Assembly: GCF_004217135.1 (NCBI RefSeq) | Contig: NZ_SHKK01000001.1 | Span: 3,968,001 to 4,032,000, forward strand | Direction: 5' to 3' | DNA: 64,000 bases | From: Micromonospora violae | GTDB lineage: Bacteria > Actinomycetota > Actinomycetes > Mycobacteriales > Micromonosporaceae | Shown: positions 48,821 through 58,355 of the stretch, piece after piece | How positions within the stretch are numbered: position 1 is the first letter of the stretch | Layout of the letters: every line of letters starts with the position of its first letter | Made by a program: the position numbers and the translations under genes | The notes under the pieces: generated by a model | Told to the model about the DNA's origin: nothing | Databases searched by the model: none | Seen by the model: the letters and a program-made list of their open reading frames with translations, nothing else

Positions 48821-50202
48821 CCGCTCGACTCCGCGACGCGCTGCGGTCCGCCGCCGAGGACGTGCCCACCTACCCCGTGTACGACCGCGCGGTCGCCACC
48901 GCCCGTCGTTCCCGCCGCCGCCGACTGGCCGCCGCGGCCGGGGTGGTGGTGCTGCTCGCGCTGACCGGGGTGGTGGTGCCGCTGACCCATATCCCTGCCA
49001 TCGACCCCGCCGCTGCGGACGCCGCGCTGCCCGACCGGCTCGGCCTGCCGCCCATCGGCACACTGCACGTCTCCGACCGTCCCCGGCTCGGGTCCGCCTC
49101 GGTCATCTTCACTGGCCCCGCACCACGGCTGCGTGGCTGGAACAACGCGAGCGTCGTCGGGTTGGTCGGCGCGGACGCCGACCACTATCGGATCATGCGG
49201 GTGGGTGGGCAGGTGGCGGCGGGCGAGACCGTCCACCTCTCCCCGGACGGCCAGCACCTCGCCCGACCGGACGGCGACGAGGACGAACCCGGCATCGACG
49301 TCGTCGACCTGGCCACCGGCCGGACCCGGCAGCTGAAGTCCAGCGTCACCAACACCGTGGCGAGCACGCCGGTCGGCTGGGCGGCCGACAGCGCGTCGCT
49401 GGTCGTCCGGGACGAGGTGCCGGTCGCCTTCGCTGGCGCCACCTACACGTCGGTGCTGAGCATCGTCCCGGTGGACGGCGGGCGCTGGACCGCCTTGGCC
49501 TCCGGCGCGCAAGAGGCGCGCTTCGGATCAATTGTCGCCGCCGCCCCGGGTCGACTCGCCTACCAGGCCGGCCGCACCGTCACGGTGGCCGACATGCAGG
49601 GTCGGGAACTCTCCTCGTTCCCGCTGCCCGACGGATCCTCGCTGGCCGGCAAGGGTGCGTGGAGCCCCGACGGTGCCACGTTGACGCTGGCCACCCGACA
49701 GCCGACCACCGGCGAGTGGACCCTGCACCGGGTCGATCCTCGCACCGGGCGCGACGACGAGTCGCTCCGCCTACCCGCCGTGGCGGGGGCGGTCGCCATC
49801 CGGCTGCTCGGCTGGGCACCGGACGGTTCGGCGCTGGTGGCCGCCTACCAGGAGGACCTGGAGGCGCCCGAACGTCCGCTGGAGGAGCAGGCCCAGCCAC
49901 CCGCGCCGGCCGAGCAGGCGAGCGGCGTACGGGTGCTGGCGCTCACCCCTGGTGCCACCGCACCACGGACCGTGCTGACCGCGCCCGCCCAGGTGAACGC
50001 CGTCGATGTCGCCGATCAGGTGATCCGCGGCGGGCGGGTCCGCGACGCGCAGCCGCCGGGCGGGGTGGGTGGACGGTTCTGGCTCTGGACAGGACTGGCG
50101 ATGATGCTCGTCGCGGGGGCTGTTCTCTACGGCGCTCGCGGACGGGTTCGGCGGTGGCTCGATCGGCGGGATCAGCGCGACGGCGACGGTGTTCTGCACT
50201 GA
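48817..50202 (+). CDS. Membrane-anchored beta-propeller protein, likely sigma partner
   Basis: A 461-residue protein. A cytoplasmic N-terminus (MTARLRDALRSAAEDVPTYP) precedes a helix (LAAAAGVVVLLALTGVVVPL). A beta-propeller-like domain follows (HLSPDGQHLARPDGD, WAADSASLVVRD, AWSPDGATLTLATRQ, GWAPDGSALVAA), with a second helix near the end (WLWTGLAMMLVAGAVLYGARG). Such proteins encoded after SigE-type factors control them, although no zinc anti-sigma motif is visible. ATG 48817 overlaps the sigma factor stop. The propeller may sense an envelope ligand. Confidence 0.85.
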   Translation: MTARLRDALRSAAEDVPTYPVYDRAVATARRSRRRRLAAAAGVVVLLALTGVVVPLTHIPAIDPAAADAALPDRLGLPPIGTLHVSDRPRLGSASVIFTGPAPRLRGWNNASVVGLVGADADHYRIMRVGGQVAAGETVHLSPDGQHLARPDGDEDEPGIDVVDLATGRTRQLKSSVTNTVASTPVGWAADSASLVVRDEVPVAFAGATYTSVLSIVPVDGGRWTALASGAQEARFGSIVAAAPGRLAYQAGRTVTVADMQGRELSSFPLPDGSSLAGKGAWSPDGATLTLATRQPTTGEWTLHRVDPRTGRDDESLRLPAVAGAVAIRLLGWAPDGSALVAAYQEDLEAPERPLEEQAQPPAPAEQASGVRVLALTPGATAPRTVLTAPAQVNAVDVADQVIRGGRVRDAQPPGGVGGRFWLWTGLAMMLVAGAVLYGARGRVRRWLDRRDQRDGDGVLH

Positions 50203-50317
50203 TCACTCCGGACCGTCCGGTCAGCTCCGGCGAGAAGTAGAGGCCCTCGACGAAGGCCAGGTGCTTGAGCAGCCTGCCCGAACTGGACGAAACCGTCGGC
50301 AGACGGGTGAGTGACAG

Positions 50318-50521
50318 TCAGGGCAGTTCGTAACCGGCTTCCTCCACGGCGGCACGCACCTCCGCGATGTCGAGAGGTCGGTCGCTCGTCACCGTGGCGG
50401 TGTCGCCTTCGACGTCCACCGCCACGGCGGTGACACCGGGAATCCGTTCGATCTCCTCGGTGACGAAGCCCGCGCAGTGCCCGCAGGCCATACCGATCAC
50501 GCGATAGCTGCTGACGGTCAT
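50318..50521 (-). CDS. Heavy-metal-associated (HMA) copper-binding protein
   Basis: A 67-residue HMA-domain protein. The metal motif GMACGHCAGFVTEEI carries both cysteines (CxxC), followed by the usual betaalphabeta pattern (VTAVAVDVEGDTATVTSDRP, IAEVRAAVEEAGYEL). It would carry copper(I) in the cytoplasm to an ATPase or regulator, though none is encoded nearby. ATG 50521 overlaps the stop of the NTF2-like gene by four bases (ATGA), so they are coupled; this is an odd pairing. Confidence 0.88.
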   Translation of the reverse strand: MTVSSYRVIGMACGHCAGFVTEEIERIPGVTAVAVDVEGDTATVTSDRPLDIAEVRAAVEEAGYELP

Positions 50522-50934
50522 TGCGACACCTGCCCGCGGTCGCTGGCCCTGGCCGGCACGGAACGGGTGAGCAGGTGCGCCTGACGCATCCGCCCGTCGT
50601 CGGCGAACTGCCCGAAGAAGTGGACGTCCACACTGCCGGCCCGCTTCGAGGTGTGGAAGTGCAGTGTGTAGCGGGCGGCGATCCGGTCCCCGTCCGCTAT
50701 CGCCTCGTGCACCTCCCACCGGGTGCCGGTCTGGTGCTTCCGTGCCGGGCGGGTGTGCGCGATGAGCTTGCTGCGATCCATCAGGTTGCCGTCGGCGAAC
50801 TGCACGATGTCGGGCGTGTGGTACCGGTCGACGACCACTGCCGGATCCTCGTCGCCGTGAACCAGATCGTTCATGAAGGAGGTGAAGAAGTTGACGATGA
50901 ACTCTTTCGGATCGCTGCCATCGAGGCCGCCCAT
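50518..50934 (-). CDS. NTF2/SnoaL-like protein
   Basis: A 138-residue NTF2-fold protein. It has KEFIVNFFTSFMNDLVHGDEDPAVVVDRYHTPDIVQFADG at the start, VHEAIADGDRIAARYTLHFHTSK in the middle and VHFFGQFADDGRMRQAHLLTRS near the end, the cone-shaped fold pattern. Members may be polyketide cyclases or isomerases; the substrate is unknown. It shares a divergent promoter with the TetR gene at 51019 and is coupled to the HMA gene. Confidence 0.85.
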   Translation of the reverse strand: MGGLDGSDPKEFIVNFFTSFMNDLVHGDEDPAVVVDRYHTPDIVQFADGNLMDRSKLIAHTRPARKHQTGTRWEVHEAIADGDRIAARYTLHFHTSKRAGSVDVHFFGQFADDGRMRQAHLLTRSVPARASDRGQVSQ

Positions 50935-51018
50935 GTCACCCGCCGTCAGCTTGTGATTCGATGAAACTAGACAGCTTGTAAAATATCGACCTCCGACAAC
51001 TTTGGCAAGGTGTAAAAG

Positions 51019-51606
51019 ATGACCGCCTCAGCAGACCGCAACCGCCGTGCCGACGCACGCCGCAACAGCAGCGCGATCCTCGACGCGGCAGTCCGACTGC
51101 TCGACGCGCAGCCCGACGCGAGCCTCGACGCCATCGCCAGCACCGCCGGCGTGACCCGGCAGACCGTCTACGCCCACTTCCCGTCCCGCGAGCACCTGAT
51201 GGCGGCGGTCGTGCGACGGATCACCGACGAGGCCGTCGCCGCGATGGACGCCGCCGACCCCGACAACGGATCGGCCACGGACGCGCTGATCCGCGTCCTC
51301 GAGGCCGGTGCCCGGACCGCCGGGCGCCATCCGGTCCTCGTCCAGCAGATCGCGTCGCTTCCGGTGACCCCGCAGGTGGACGAGGAACGCCACGCACCGG
51401 TCACCGACCGGATCAACCGCGTGATCCAGCGCGGTCAGGCGAGCGGCGAGTTCGACAACGGGCTCCCGGCCAGCTGGCTGGCCACGATCACCATCAAGCT
51501 CGGTCACGCCGCCGGCGAGGAGGTCGACGCCGGCCGAATGTCTCCAGCCGAGGCCGCCAACGCGCTGCGTACCGTCCTGATCAGGATGCTGCACCCTGGA
51601 TCATGA
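51019..51606 (+). CDS. TetR-family transcriptional regulator
   Basis: A 195-residue TetR repressor. HTH: RRNSSAILDAAVRLLDAQPDASLDAIASTAGVTRQTVYAHFPSREHLMAAVV (about 12-62). The C-terminal ligand domain contains TDRINRVIQRGQASGEFDNGLPASWLATITIKLGHA. ATG 51019 has AAGG about ten bases upstream in an AT-rich leader. It is divergent from the NTF2-like/HMA operon, with direct repeats of CAGCTTGT at 50947-50954 and 50972-50979 in the intergenic gap, and probably controls that operon. Confidence 0.9.
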   Translation: MTASADRNRRADARRNSSAILDAAVRLLDAQPDASLDAIASTAGVTRQTVYAHFPSREHLMAAVVRRITDEAVAAMDAADPDNGSATDALIRVLEAGARTAGRHPVLVQQIASLPVTPQVDEERHAPVTDRINRVIQRGQASGEFDNGLPASWLATITIKLGHAAGEEVDAGRMSPAEAANALRTVLIRMLHPGS

Positions 51607-51681
51607 CTGCGTCGACCCACTCGATACGTCGCCAACGCCAGACGGCGCCTCGGCACAGGTGATGTCGGTGGTGGTGAAGGG

Positions 51682-51753
51682 TGGGCGCGGCAGGTTTCGA
51701 ACCTGCGACCCCTCGCTTGTAAGGCGAGTGCTCTCCCACTGAGCTACGCGCCC
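51682..51753 (-). tRNA. tRNA-Val (UAC anticodon)
   Basis: The minus strand gives a full cloverleaf: acceptor GGGCGCG (51753-51747) pairs with CGCGCCC, D-arm GCTCAGTGGGAGAGC, anticodon stem CTCGC/GCGAG with loop CTTACAA (anticodon TAC), and T-arm with GGTTCGAAACC. CCA is not encoded. It reads GUA valine codons and, with U34, probably others. It lies between a TetR gene and the peroxiredoxin gene. Confidence 0.95.
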
Positions 51754-51827
51754 GGATCGCCCGCGGCGGGCCGGTGGCTGGCAAGCTTACCTGCCCACCA
51801 CCGACCCGGGCGCACGGCGTACCCCGG

Positions 51828-52292
51828 TCAGCCGGCCGCTTCGGCGATGGCCTTGCGCCAGCCCTGCTGGTCGCGGGCCTCGCCCGGGCCGTTCATCTCG
51901 GCGAAGCGGACTACGCCGGTCTTGTCGATGACGAAGGTGCCCCGGTTGGCGAAGCCGGCGACGTCGTTGAAGACCCCGTACGCCTGGGCGACACCGCCGT
52001 GCGGCCAGAAGTCGGCCAGCATCGGGAACTGGTAGCCCTCGCGGTCGGCCCAGATCTTGTGGCTGTAGGCCGAGTCGACGCTGACCGTCAGCACCTGGAC
52101 GTCGTCGTTCACGTACTCGCCGAGGTTGTCGCGCACCTCGCTCAACTCGCCCTGGCAGGTGCCGGTGAAGGCGAGCGGGTAGAAGACCAGCAGCACGGTG
52201 CGCCTGCCCCGGAAGTCCGAGAGACGGACCTCCTGGTTGTTCTGGTCCTTGAGCACGAAGTCCGGCGCCTCGGCACCAACCTCGATGGGCAT
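51828..52292 (-). CDS. AhpE-type peroxiredoxin
   Basis: A 154-residue peroxiredoxin of the AhpE type. It has VGAEAPDFVLKDQNNQEVRLSDFRGRRTVLLVFYPLAFTGTCQGELSEVRDN, with the peroxidatic Cys in TGTCQGE. There is no obvious resolving Cys further on, so it is a 1-Cys type that would be recycled by a mycoredoxin or thioredoxin. It reduces peroxides, notably of fatty acids. ATG 52292; GAGGAG upstream. It lies next to DUF3052 as in other actinobacteria. Confidence 0.92.
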   Translation of the reverse strand: MPIEVGAEAPDFVLKDQNNQEVRLSDFRGRRTVLLVFYPLAFTGTCQGELSEVRDNLGEYVNDDVQVLTVSVDSAYSHKIWADREGYQFPMLADFWPHGGVAQAYGVFNDVAGFANRGTFVIDKTGVVRFAEMNGPGEARDQQGWRKAIAEAAG

Positions 52293-52382
52293 TGGGAACT
52301 CTCCTCGCGTCGAGTTGGGAGTACGGCAGCAGCCTGCCACCCGGCGGTGGGCGGACCGTCGGGGCGTGCGGCGGCGCAGGGG

Positions 52383-52820
52383 TTACTTCTTGGCCTTGGC
52401 CCCTCGACGCAGCACCAGACGTGCGCCGCTCCAGTCCCGGCCGGCGTTGACGGTCGAGGTCTGTTGAAGGCCGGCGGTGGGCGCGGACTCCGCGACCTCG
52501 CTCGGCTCGACGTGCCCCTCGCGCCCCGCCTTCGGGGTGAGTAGCCACACGACGCCGTTGTCGGCCAGCGGGCCGAGGGCGTCGACGAGCAGCTCGAAGA
52601 GGTCACCGTCGCCGTCCCGGTACCAGACCAGCACCGCGTCGACCACCTCGTCGGTGTCCTCGTCGACCAGATCTCCACAGCGGTCGGTCAGGGCGTCTCG
52701 GAGATCCTGGTCGACGTCTTCGTCGTACCCCATCTCCATGACGACCATCCCCGGTTCGATTCCGAACCGGTCCGCCAGGCTGCGTACCCCGTCGGCGGCC
52801 TGACCAGCGGTCGCGCTCAC
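52383..52820 (-). CDS. DUF3052 protein
   Basis: A 145-residue DUF3052 protein. Its core is GVRSLADRFGIEPGMVVMEMGYDEDVDQDLRDAL, DAVLVWYRDGDGDLFELLVDALGPLADNGVVWLLTPK and ending GARLVLRRGAKAKK. It is conserved in actinobacteria near aceE and ahpE; function unknown. GTG 52820 with AGGAGG upstream is chosen over ATG 52838, which sits inside that ribosome binding site. Cytoplasmic, acidic except for a basic tail. Confidence 0.9.
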   Translation of the reverse strand: MSATAGQAADGVRSLADRFGIEPGMVVMEMGYDEDVDQDLRDALTDRCGDLVDEDTDEVVDAVLVWYRDGDGDLFELLVDALGPLADNGVVWLLTPKAGREGHVEPSEVAESAPTAGLQQTSTVNAGRDWSGARLVLRRGAKAKK

Positions 52821-52932
52821 TGTCGCGTGCCTCCTCATCTCATCCCTGCTCGCGGCGTCGGTGCGACGCCGTCAGGCAAAGTCCACACACTTGTGCGTCC
52901 GCGCGCAAGTGGCGCACCGGGTGGAACGGAAT

Positions 52933-55461
52933 TTACCGTGCCAGCAGCGTACGGGCACCGTCGGTAATGGCTTCCGCGGAGACCAGTACGTGACGTGCTG
53001 CCGGACCTAATGGTACAAACGAGTCAACTCCCGCCACTCGACGTGCGGCGCCGACATATCCGGCGTCGACCAACGCGGCGATCACGCCCTCGCCGACCCC
53101 GCCGGAGCGGCGCGTCTCGTCCACCACCAGCACCCGGCCGGTTGCCGAGGACTCCCGGATGATGTCGGCCACCGGCAGCGGAGCCAACCAGCGCAGATCC
53201 ACCACGCGGGTGCCCACCCCCTCGTCGGCGAGGACGGCCGCGGCCCGCAGCGACATCCGCACCCCGTTACCGAAGGTGATGATGGTGAGATCGTCCGCCG
53301 AGCCGACCCGGTAGACCCGGGCCCGCCCGATCGGCACGTGCCCGGCCACCCAGCCACCCGGCTCCGGATAGCCGGCCAACCACTCCCCGTCGCCCTCCGC
53401 GTACAGGTCACGGGTGTGGTAAAGCGCGATCGGCTCCAGGAACACGCAGACGCTGCCGTCCACCGCCGCGCTCGCCAGGCAGGTCCGCAGCATGGGCGCG
53501 GCATCGTCCGGCCGCGCCGGCACCGCGATCACCAGACCGGGCACATCCCGCAGTACGGCCACCGAGTTGTCGTTGTGGAAGTGCCCGCCGAACCCTTCCT
53601 GGTACGCCAGCCCCGCCACCCGCACCACCATCGGGTTGCGGAACGCCCCCTGCGAGAAGAACCGCATGGTGGCAGCCTCACCGCGCAACTGGTCCTCGGC
53701 GTTGTGCAGGTACGCCAGGTACTGGATCTCCGGCACCGGCAGCATCCCGGCCAGCCCGGCACCGAGGCCCAACCCGAGCACCGACGTCTCGTCGAGCAGG
53801 GTGTCGAAGACCCGGGCCGCCCCGAACCGGTCGCGCAGCCCCTTCGTCACCCCGTACACGCCGCCCTTGGCGGCCACATCCTCACCGAAGATCGCCATCT
53901 GCGGGTGGTCGAGCATCCCGTCGGCGAGCGCGGCGTTGATGCTCTGCGCCAGGGTCATCGGCCCGGCCAGCTCCGGCGGCTTGCCGCCGAACGCCTCCGC
54001 CCGCGCGCCCGCGCCCGGCCCGCTGGCCCGCGCCGCGGCGTCGGCCACCGCCCGCGCCACCCGCACCGGACGGCGGGGCGCCAACGCCGACACCACGTCG
54101 GCCGCGGAGGCCAGCTTCGGCTCGCCCAGCACCTCCTCGGCCAGCCGGCGTACCTGCCAGCCGGTCTCGTCGTACCGGGCCAGCAGTTCCTCGCCGCTGG
54201 CCACGCCGGCGTCGACCAGGAGCCGCGCGGTGGCGGCCAGCGGATCCCGGTTCAGGTCCTCGGCCAGTTCGGCCGGGCTGCGGTACGCCGACTCCGCGTC
54301 CGCCCCGGCGTGCCCCATCAGCCGGACGGTACGCAGGTGCAGTACGGCCGGCCGCCGGTTACGGCGCACCCACGCCGCGGCCTCCGCCGCCACCGCGTAC
54401 GTCTGCACCGGGTCGACCCCGTCCGCGCTGAAGTACCGGATGCCCGGCTTGGCCCGCAGCGTCGCCTCGACCCAGCCCTCCGGCGAACGGACGCTGATGC
54501 CCAGTCCGTTGTCCTCGCAGACGAAGAGCACCGGGATCCGCAGCCCGGCGTGGTCGTACCAGCCGGCGGTGTTGAAGGCGGCGGTGGCGCTGGCGTGGTT
54601 GACCGACGCGTCACCGAAGGAGCAGACCACGATCGCGTCCGGTGGCCAGGGGGCGTGTGCCGCGCCCGCGCCGCTGCCGACCCGCACCCCCGCCCCGGTA
54701 CGCCGTCCAGCGCTGTCCAGCCGGCGCAGCCGCTCCACGGCCAGTCCCATCCCGACCGCGCGCGGCAGGTGCGAGGCGATGGTGGAGGTGGTCGGCACGA
54801 TGGCCAGGTCGGCGCGGCCGAACACCTTGTGCCGGCCGCCGGCGATCGGTTCGAGGCTGGACGCGGCCATCCCCCGCAGCACGTCCCGGGCCGCGTCGGC
54901 GTACGCCGCGAAGCCGTTGTCGGCCGAGGTCGGCGGCGGCCCGGGGGGCTCCGATTCGGACACCTGCGCGTCGGTGGTCTGGGCCGTGGTTGGCCCGGTG
55001 TCGGTGGCGGCCTGGGCTGCGGTCGGCCCGGGGTCGGTGGCGGTCTTGGCGGCGGTCGGCCCGGGTTGAGTGGTCTCGGCTGCGGTCGGCCCGGTGTCGG
55101 TGGCAGCCTGGGCGGTGGCGGCCTGGGCGGCACGAAGGCAGTAGAAGGCGCCCGAACGGTAGTGCAGCAGCGCCGGATCGGTGGGACGCAACGCGGCGGC
55201 GACCGCGGCGTTGCCCTCGTGCCCGGCCGAACTGATGGTGTAGAAACCCTCCCCGAAGCTGCGCAACCAGCGGCCGGCCAGGTCGAGCTGCCGGCTGGTC
55301 ACCTGCGCGTCGAACAGGTCCAGCAGCTGCGCACCGGTCAGTGGGGCGTCGTCGGTGACCGGGTCGGCGGGGTCACGCCGCCGCTCGGCGGCGGGCAGCG
55401 CCGCCAGCGTCTCCCGGAAGCGGTCGTCGAGATCTTGCGGGGTGGTCACGTCGGACAGCAT
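52933..55461 (-). CDS. Fused alpha/beta 2-oxoacid dehydrogenase E1
   Basis: An 842-residue thiamine-diphosphate enzyme with E1 alpha and beta parts in one chain. Alpha part (1 to about 480): [24 protein letters not shown], an insert, then [44 protein letters not shown] (TPP motif GDA-(N)-CEDN) and [14 protein letters not shown]. Beta part (about 510-842): [50 protein letters not shown] and [17 protein letters not shown]. It decarboxylates branched-chain or other 2-oxoacids in a complex whose E2 and E3 are not here. An insert of about 50 residues, Thr/Ala/Pro-rich, made of repeats, lies at about 113-168. ATG 55461. Confidence 0.9.
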   Translation of the reverse strand: MLSDVTTPQDLDDRFRETLAALPAAERRRDPADPVTDDAPLTGAQLLDLFDAQVTSRQLDLAGRWLRSFGEGFYTISSAGHEGNAAVAAALRPTDPALLHYRSGAFYCLRAAQAATAQAATDTGPTAAETTQPGPTAAKTATDPGPTAAQAATDTGPTTAQTTDAQVSESEPPGPPPTSADNGFAAYADAARDVLRGMAASSLEPIAGGRHKVFGRADLAIVPTTSTIASHLPRAVGMGLAVERLRRLDSAGRRTGAGVRVGSGAGAAHAPWPPDAIVVCSFGDASVNHASATAAFNTAGWYDHAGLRIPVLFVCEDNGLGISVRSPEGWVEATLRAKPGIRYFSADGVDPVQTYAVAAEAAAWVRRNRRPAVLHLRTVRLMGHAGADAESAYRSPAELAEDLNRDPLAATARLLVDAGVASGEELLARYDETGWQVRRLAEEVLGEPKLASAADVVSALAPRRPVRVARAVADAAARASGPGAGARAEAFGGKPPELAGPMTLAQSINAALADGMLDHPQMAIFGEDVAAKGGVYGVTKGLRDRFGAARVFDTLLDETSVLGLGLGAGLAGMLPVPEIQYLAYLHNAEDQLRGEAATMRFFSQGAFRNPMVVRVAGLAYQEGFGGHFHNDNSVAVLRDVPGLVIAVPARPDDAAPMLRTCLASAAVDGSVCVFLEPIALYHTRDLYAEGDGEWLAGYPEPGGWVAGHVPIGRARVYRVGSADDLTIITFGNGVRMSLRAAAVLADEGVGTRVVDLRWLAPLPVADIIRESSATGRVLVVDETRRSGGVGEGVIAALVDAGYVGAARRVAGVDSFVPLGPAARHVLVSAEAITDGARTLLAR
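54988..55113 (+). repeat. ~33-nt tandem repeat in the E1 gene
   Basis: Units starting GGTCGGCCCGG (or GGTTGGCCCGG) at 54988, 55021, 55054 and 55084, of 33, 33, 30 and 30 bases, lie end to end. In frame they encode Thr/Ala/Pro/Gly-rich repeats ([15 protein letters not shown]) inserted near residue 115-165 of the E1 enzyme, between conserved alpha-domain segments. Confidence 0.85.
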
Positions 55462-55512
55462 TACCGACGGAAGGCCTGCTCGCCCAGTGGGACACGGCCG
55501 GCAGGGCTGTGC

Positions 55513-56019
55513 TCACTCCGGCCCGCAGGACTCCGGACAGCCGCCGTCGGACACCTTCCAGACCAGGTCACGAAGGGTGCTCAGCTCCTCGTCGGTGAGC
55601 CCGGACAGGAGTCGGGAGTCGGACATCACCTCGATCACCCGGGCTCGCACGACCCGCCCCTCGCCGGTCACCAGCAGCGTCTTCTGCCGCCGGTCCGTCG
55701 GGTCGGTACGGCGCTCGACCAACCCGGCCTGCTCCAGCTTGTCGACCAGCACCGTCACGTTCGACCGGTCGCAACCCAGCTGACCGGCGAGGTCCCGGGC
55801 CGGCAGCGGGTGGTCCGGGTCCAACTCCCGCAGCGCCCGGGCCGCCGCCGGGGTGAGGCCCAACTCGGCGAACGCGGAGCCCTGCCGGTGTCGCAGCGCG
55901 GCGGTGACGTGCGCCATCCGGCGCACCACGTCGACGGCGAGAGCGGCGCGATCCACCGGTGCGCCCGCCGCGGGACTCACCTGCTGCGTCACTGCCACAT
56001 CGTACGCAGTGACGGGCAT
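55513..56019 (-). CDS. MarR-family transcriptional regulator
   Basis: A 168-residue winged-helix regulator. Pattern: [67 protein letters not shown] (about 55-120), with dimerisation helices at the ends. The C-terminal tail holds two cysteines ([10 protein letters not shown]), which might give redox sensitivity; this is inference. ATG 56019; GTG 55995 is an alternative. It lies directly upstream of the E1 gene on the same strand, 51 bases apart, so it may control it. Confidence 0.88.
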   Translation of the reverse strand: MPVTAYDVAVTQQVSPAAGAPVDRAALAVDVVRRMAHVTAALRHRQGSAFAELGLTPAAARALRELDPDHPLPARDLAGQLGCDRSNVTVLVDKLEQAGLVERRTDPTDRRQKTLLVTGEGRVVRARVIEVMSDSRLLSGLTDEELSTLRDLVWKVSDGGCPESCGPE

Positions 56020-56192
56020 CGTCGGCCCGGCCCGGCCGTCCGGATCCCCGGCCGGGCGGCGACCAGCACGAATCGACTGCGGTCATCGGTGTTCGACTGC
56101 CGGCGACGAGCAGGGCCACTCGCTGTCACCTGTCGGCCACCGGGGCTAGCGAGGCTCCCGGAGTCACGAAGATCGGACTCTGGGGAGGATTC

Positions 56193-57839
56193 GTGTCACT
56201 GTCCCGACGTACCATCCTGCTGTCCGGCGCCGCGATCGGCGCCGCGGGCGCGGTCACCGGGCTGCCGGCGGCGGCCGGCGCGGCGGCGGGCCGGCCGCTG
56301 GCCTACCCGTTCACCCTCGGGGTGGCCTCCGGCGACCCCGACCACGAGGGGTTCGTGTTGTGGACCCGCCTGGCCCCGCAGCCACTGGCCGAGGACGGCC
56401 TCGGCGGCATGCCGGACCGCGACGTGCCGGTGCACTGGGAGTTGGCCGCCGACGAGCGGTTCCGGCACGTGGTGCGCCGCGGGGTCGCGGTCGCCCGCGC
56501 CCGCTCGGCGCACAGCGTGCACGTGGAGTTGGCCGGCCTGCTGGCCGGGCGCGAGTACTTCTACCGGTTCCGGGCCGAGCGGCACATCTCGCCGACCGGG
56601 CGCACCCGCACCGCCCCGGCACCGTGGACCATGCCCGCCGCCCTCGCGATGGGCTTCGCCTCCTGCTCCCAGTACGAGCACGGCTACTTCACCGCCTACC
56701 GGCGGCTGGCCGAGACCGAGCCGGAGCTGATCCTGCACCTGGGCGACTACCAGTACGAGTACGCCCCGGACACCTACAACGTGCCCGGTGGCAACCCCCG
56801 TGACCACGAGGGACCGGAGACCCGGACGCTGGCCAACTACCGGCAGCGGCACGCCCAGTACAAGACCGACCCCGACCTGCAGGCCGCGCACGCGGTGGCG
56901 CCGTGGGCGGTGGTCTTCGACGACCACGAGGTGGAGAACAACTGGGCCGACGAGGTGCCCGAGGCGCCGGACCCGGAGTTCCCCGCGCGGCGGGCGGCGG
57001 CGTTCCAGGCGTACTACGAGAACATGCCGCTGCGGCGCACCACGATCCCCCGCGGCATCGACATGCAGCTCTACCGGCGGGTGCGCTGGGGGCGGCTGGC
57101 CACGTTCCACCTGCTCGACACCCGGCAGTACCGCGATGACCAGGCCTGCGGCGACGGCTACCGGGACTGTGCCGCGGCATCCGACCCGGCCCGGTCGATC
57201 ACCGGGGCCGAGCAGGAGGCGTGGCTGCTGGACGGCTTCCGCCGCTCGGACGCCCAGTGGGACATCCTGGGTCAGCAGGTCTTCTTCGCGCAGCGGGACA
57301 ACAACTCCGGCCCGCTCACCGTCACCAGCATGGACGCCTGGGACGGCTACGTGGCCTCCCGGGACCGCATCACCCGGGGCTGGCTGGCCGCCGGGGTACG
57401 CAACCCGGTGGTGCTGACCGGCGACGTGCACGCCCACTGGGCCAGCGATCTCAAGCTGGACTACGCCGACCCGACCTCACGCACCGTTGGCACCGAGCTG
57501 GTCTGCTCCTCGATCACCTCGACCGGTGACGGCGCGGACTCGGCGTCCGGCTCGCACCCGTGGTTCGCGTTCAACCCGCACCTGCGCTTCCAGAACAACC
57601 TGCGGGGGTACGTGCGCACCACGATCACCCCGGGGCAGCTCGCCGCCGACTTCGACGTGCTGCCGTACGTCAGCCGGCCGGACGCGCCCGCGTACACCCG
57701 GGCGTCGTTCGTGATCGAGGACCGGGTGCCGGGCCTGAACCAGACGGCGGACAACCCGCTGCCGTCGGCGCTGCGGGGCGGCGCGCCGTCCGTCGACCTC
57801 GGTCAGCAGACCGTCGACCAGGAGACCGTCCGCCCGTAA
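56193..57839 (+). CDS. PhoD-family alkaline phosphatase D, Tat-exported
   Basis: A 548-residue PhoD-like phosphatase. A Tat signal starts the protein ([20 protein letters not shown]). The N-terminal Ig-like region has [28 protein letters not shown]. The catalytic region has [84 protein letters not shown] and [18 protein letters not shown], with metal-binding Asp, Asn and His residues. It releases phosphate from mono- and diesters outside the cell. GTG 56193 has GGGGAGG upstream. A bidirectional hairpin follows. Confidence 0.92.
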   Translation: MSLSRRTILLSGAAIGAAGAVTGLPAAAGAAAGRPLAYPFTLGVASGDPDHEGFVLWTRLAPQPLAEDGLGGMPDRDVPVHWELAADERFRHVVRRGVAVARARSAHSVHVELAGLLAGREYFYRFRAERHISPTGRTRTAPAPWTMPAALAMGFASCSQYEHGYFTAYRRLAETEPELILHLGDYQYEYAPDTYNVPGGNPRDHEGPETRTLANYRQRHAQYKTDPDLQAAHAVAPWAVVFDDHEVENNWADEVPEAPDPEFPARRAAAFQAYYENMPLRRTTIPRGIDMQLYRRVRWGRLATFHLLDTRQYRDDQACGDGYRDCAAASDPARSITGAEQEAWLLDGFRRSDAQWDILGQQVFFAQRDNNSGPLTVTSMDAWDGYVASRDRITRGWLAAGVRNPVVLTGDVHAHWASDLKLDYADPTSRTVGTELVCSSITSTGDGADSASGSHPWFAFNPHLRFQNNLRGYVRTTITPGQLAADFDVLPYVSRPDAPAYTRASFVIEDRVPGLNQTADNPLPSALRGGAPSVDLGQQTVDQETVRP

Positions 57840-57848
57840 CCCGCCTGG

Positions 57849-57909
57849 CGCGTCACGATCCGCCCTCTCCCGCCGAGGGACGGCAGGATGCCGGGTGGAT
57901 CGTGACGCG
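57849..57909. terminator. 61-nt inverted repeat, bidirectional terminator candidate
   Basis: CGCGTCACGATCC (57849-57861) and GGATCGTGACGCG (57897-57909) are exact 13-bp arms with 35 bases between them. It starts ten bases after the phosphatase stop and ends 14 bases before the YjbQ gene end, so it sits between convergent genes. Confidence 0.7.
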
Positions 57910-57923
57910 GGGCGGCCGGGCGG

Positions 57924-58337
57924 TCAGCCGGGCAGGAAGGAGAAGCGGACCTGGCGGGTCGGGTTGTCGCCGTTGGTGTCGACCAGGCAGATCGACTGCC
58001 AGGTGCCCAGTGCCAGCCGGCCGCCGAGCACCGGCAGTGTGGCGTACGGCGGGATGAACGCCGGCAGCACGTGATCGCGGCCGTGCCCGGGCGAGCCGTG
58101 TCGGTGCCGCCAGCGGTCCTCGGTGGGGAGCAGGTCGGCCAGCGCGCTGAGCAGGTCGTCGTCGGAGCCCGCCCCGGTCTCGATGATCGCCAGGCCGGCG
58201 GTGGCGTGCGGCACGAAGACGTGCAGCAGGCCGTCGTCCTCGCCCGAGACGAACTGCTGGGCCTCGGCGGTGATGTCCCGGACGGTCGGCCGGGACCCGG
58301 TCTGGACGGTGATCACGTCGCTGCGCATACGTCGCAT
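57924..58337 (-). CDS. YjbQ/UPF0047 family protein
   Basis: A 137-residue YjbQ protein. Motifs: VRDITAEAQQFVSGEDDGLLHVFVPHATAGLAIIETGAGSDDD, then SPGHGRDHVLPAFIPPYATLPVLGGRLALGTWQSICLVDTNGDNPTRQVRFSFLPG, which carries the conserved His and the GTWQ-ICLVD end. Family members show weak thiamine-phosphate-synthase-like activity in some bacteria. Start is ATG 58337 or ATG 58328; the latter would drop three residues. Convergent with the phosphatase gene. Confidence 0.92.
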   Translation of the reverse strand: MRRMRSDVITVQTGSRPTVRDITAEAQQFVSGEDDGLLHVFVPHATAGLAIIETGAGSDDDLLSALADLLPTEDRWRHRHGSPGHGRDHVLPAFIPPYATLPVLGGRLALGTWQSICLVDTNGDNPTRQVRFSFLPG

Positions 58338-58355
58338 TCTGCCGCAGGGCAGGGC

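Noticed and set aside
51682..51753. tRNA-Thr reading of the anticodon (TGT)
   Set aside because: The 7-base loop CTTACAA places TAC at positions 34-36, so valine is correct.
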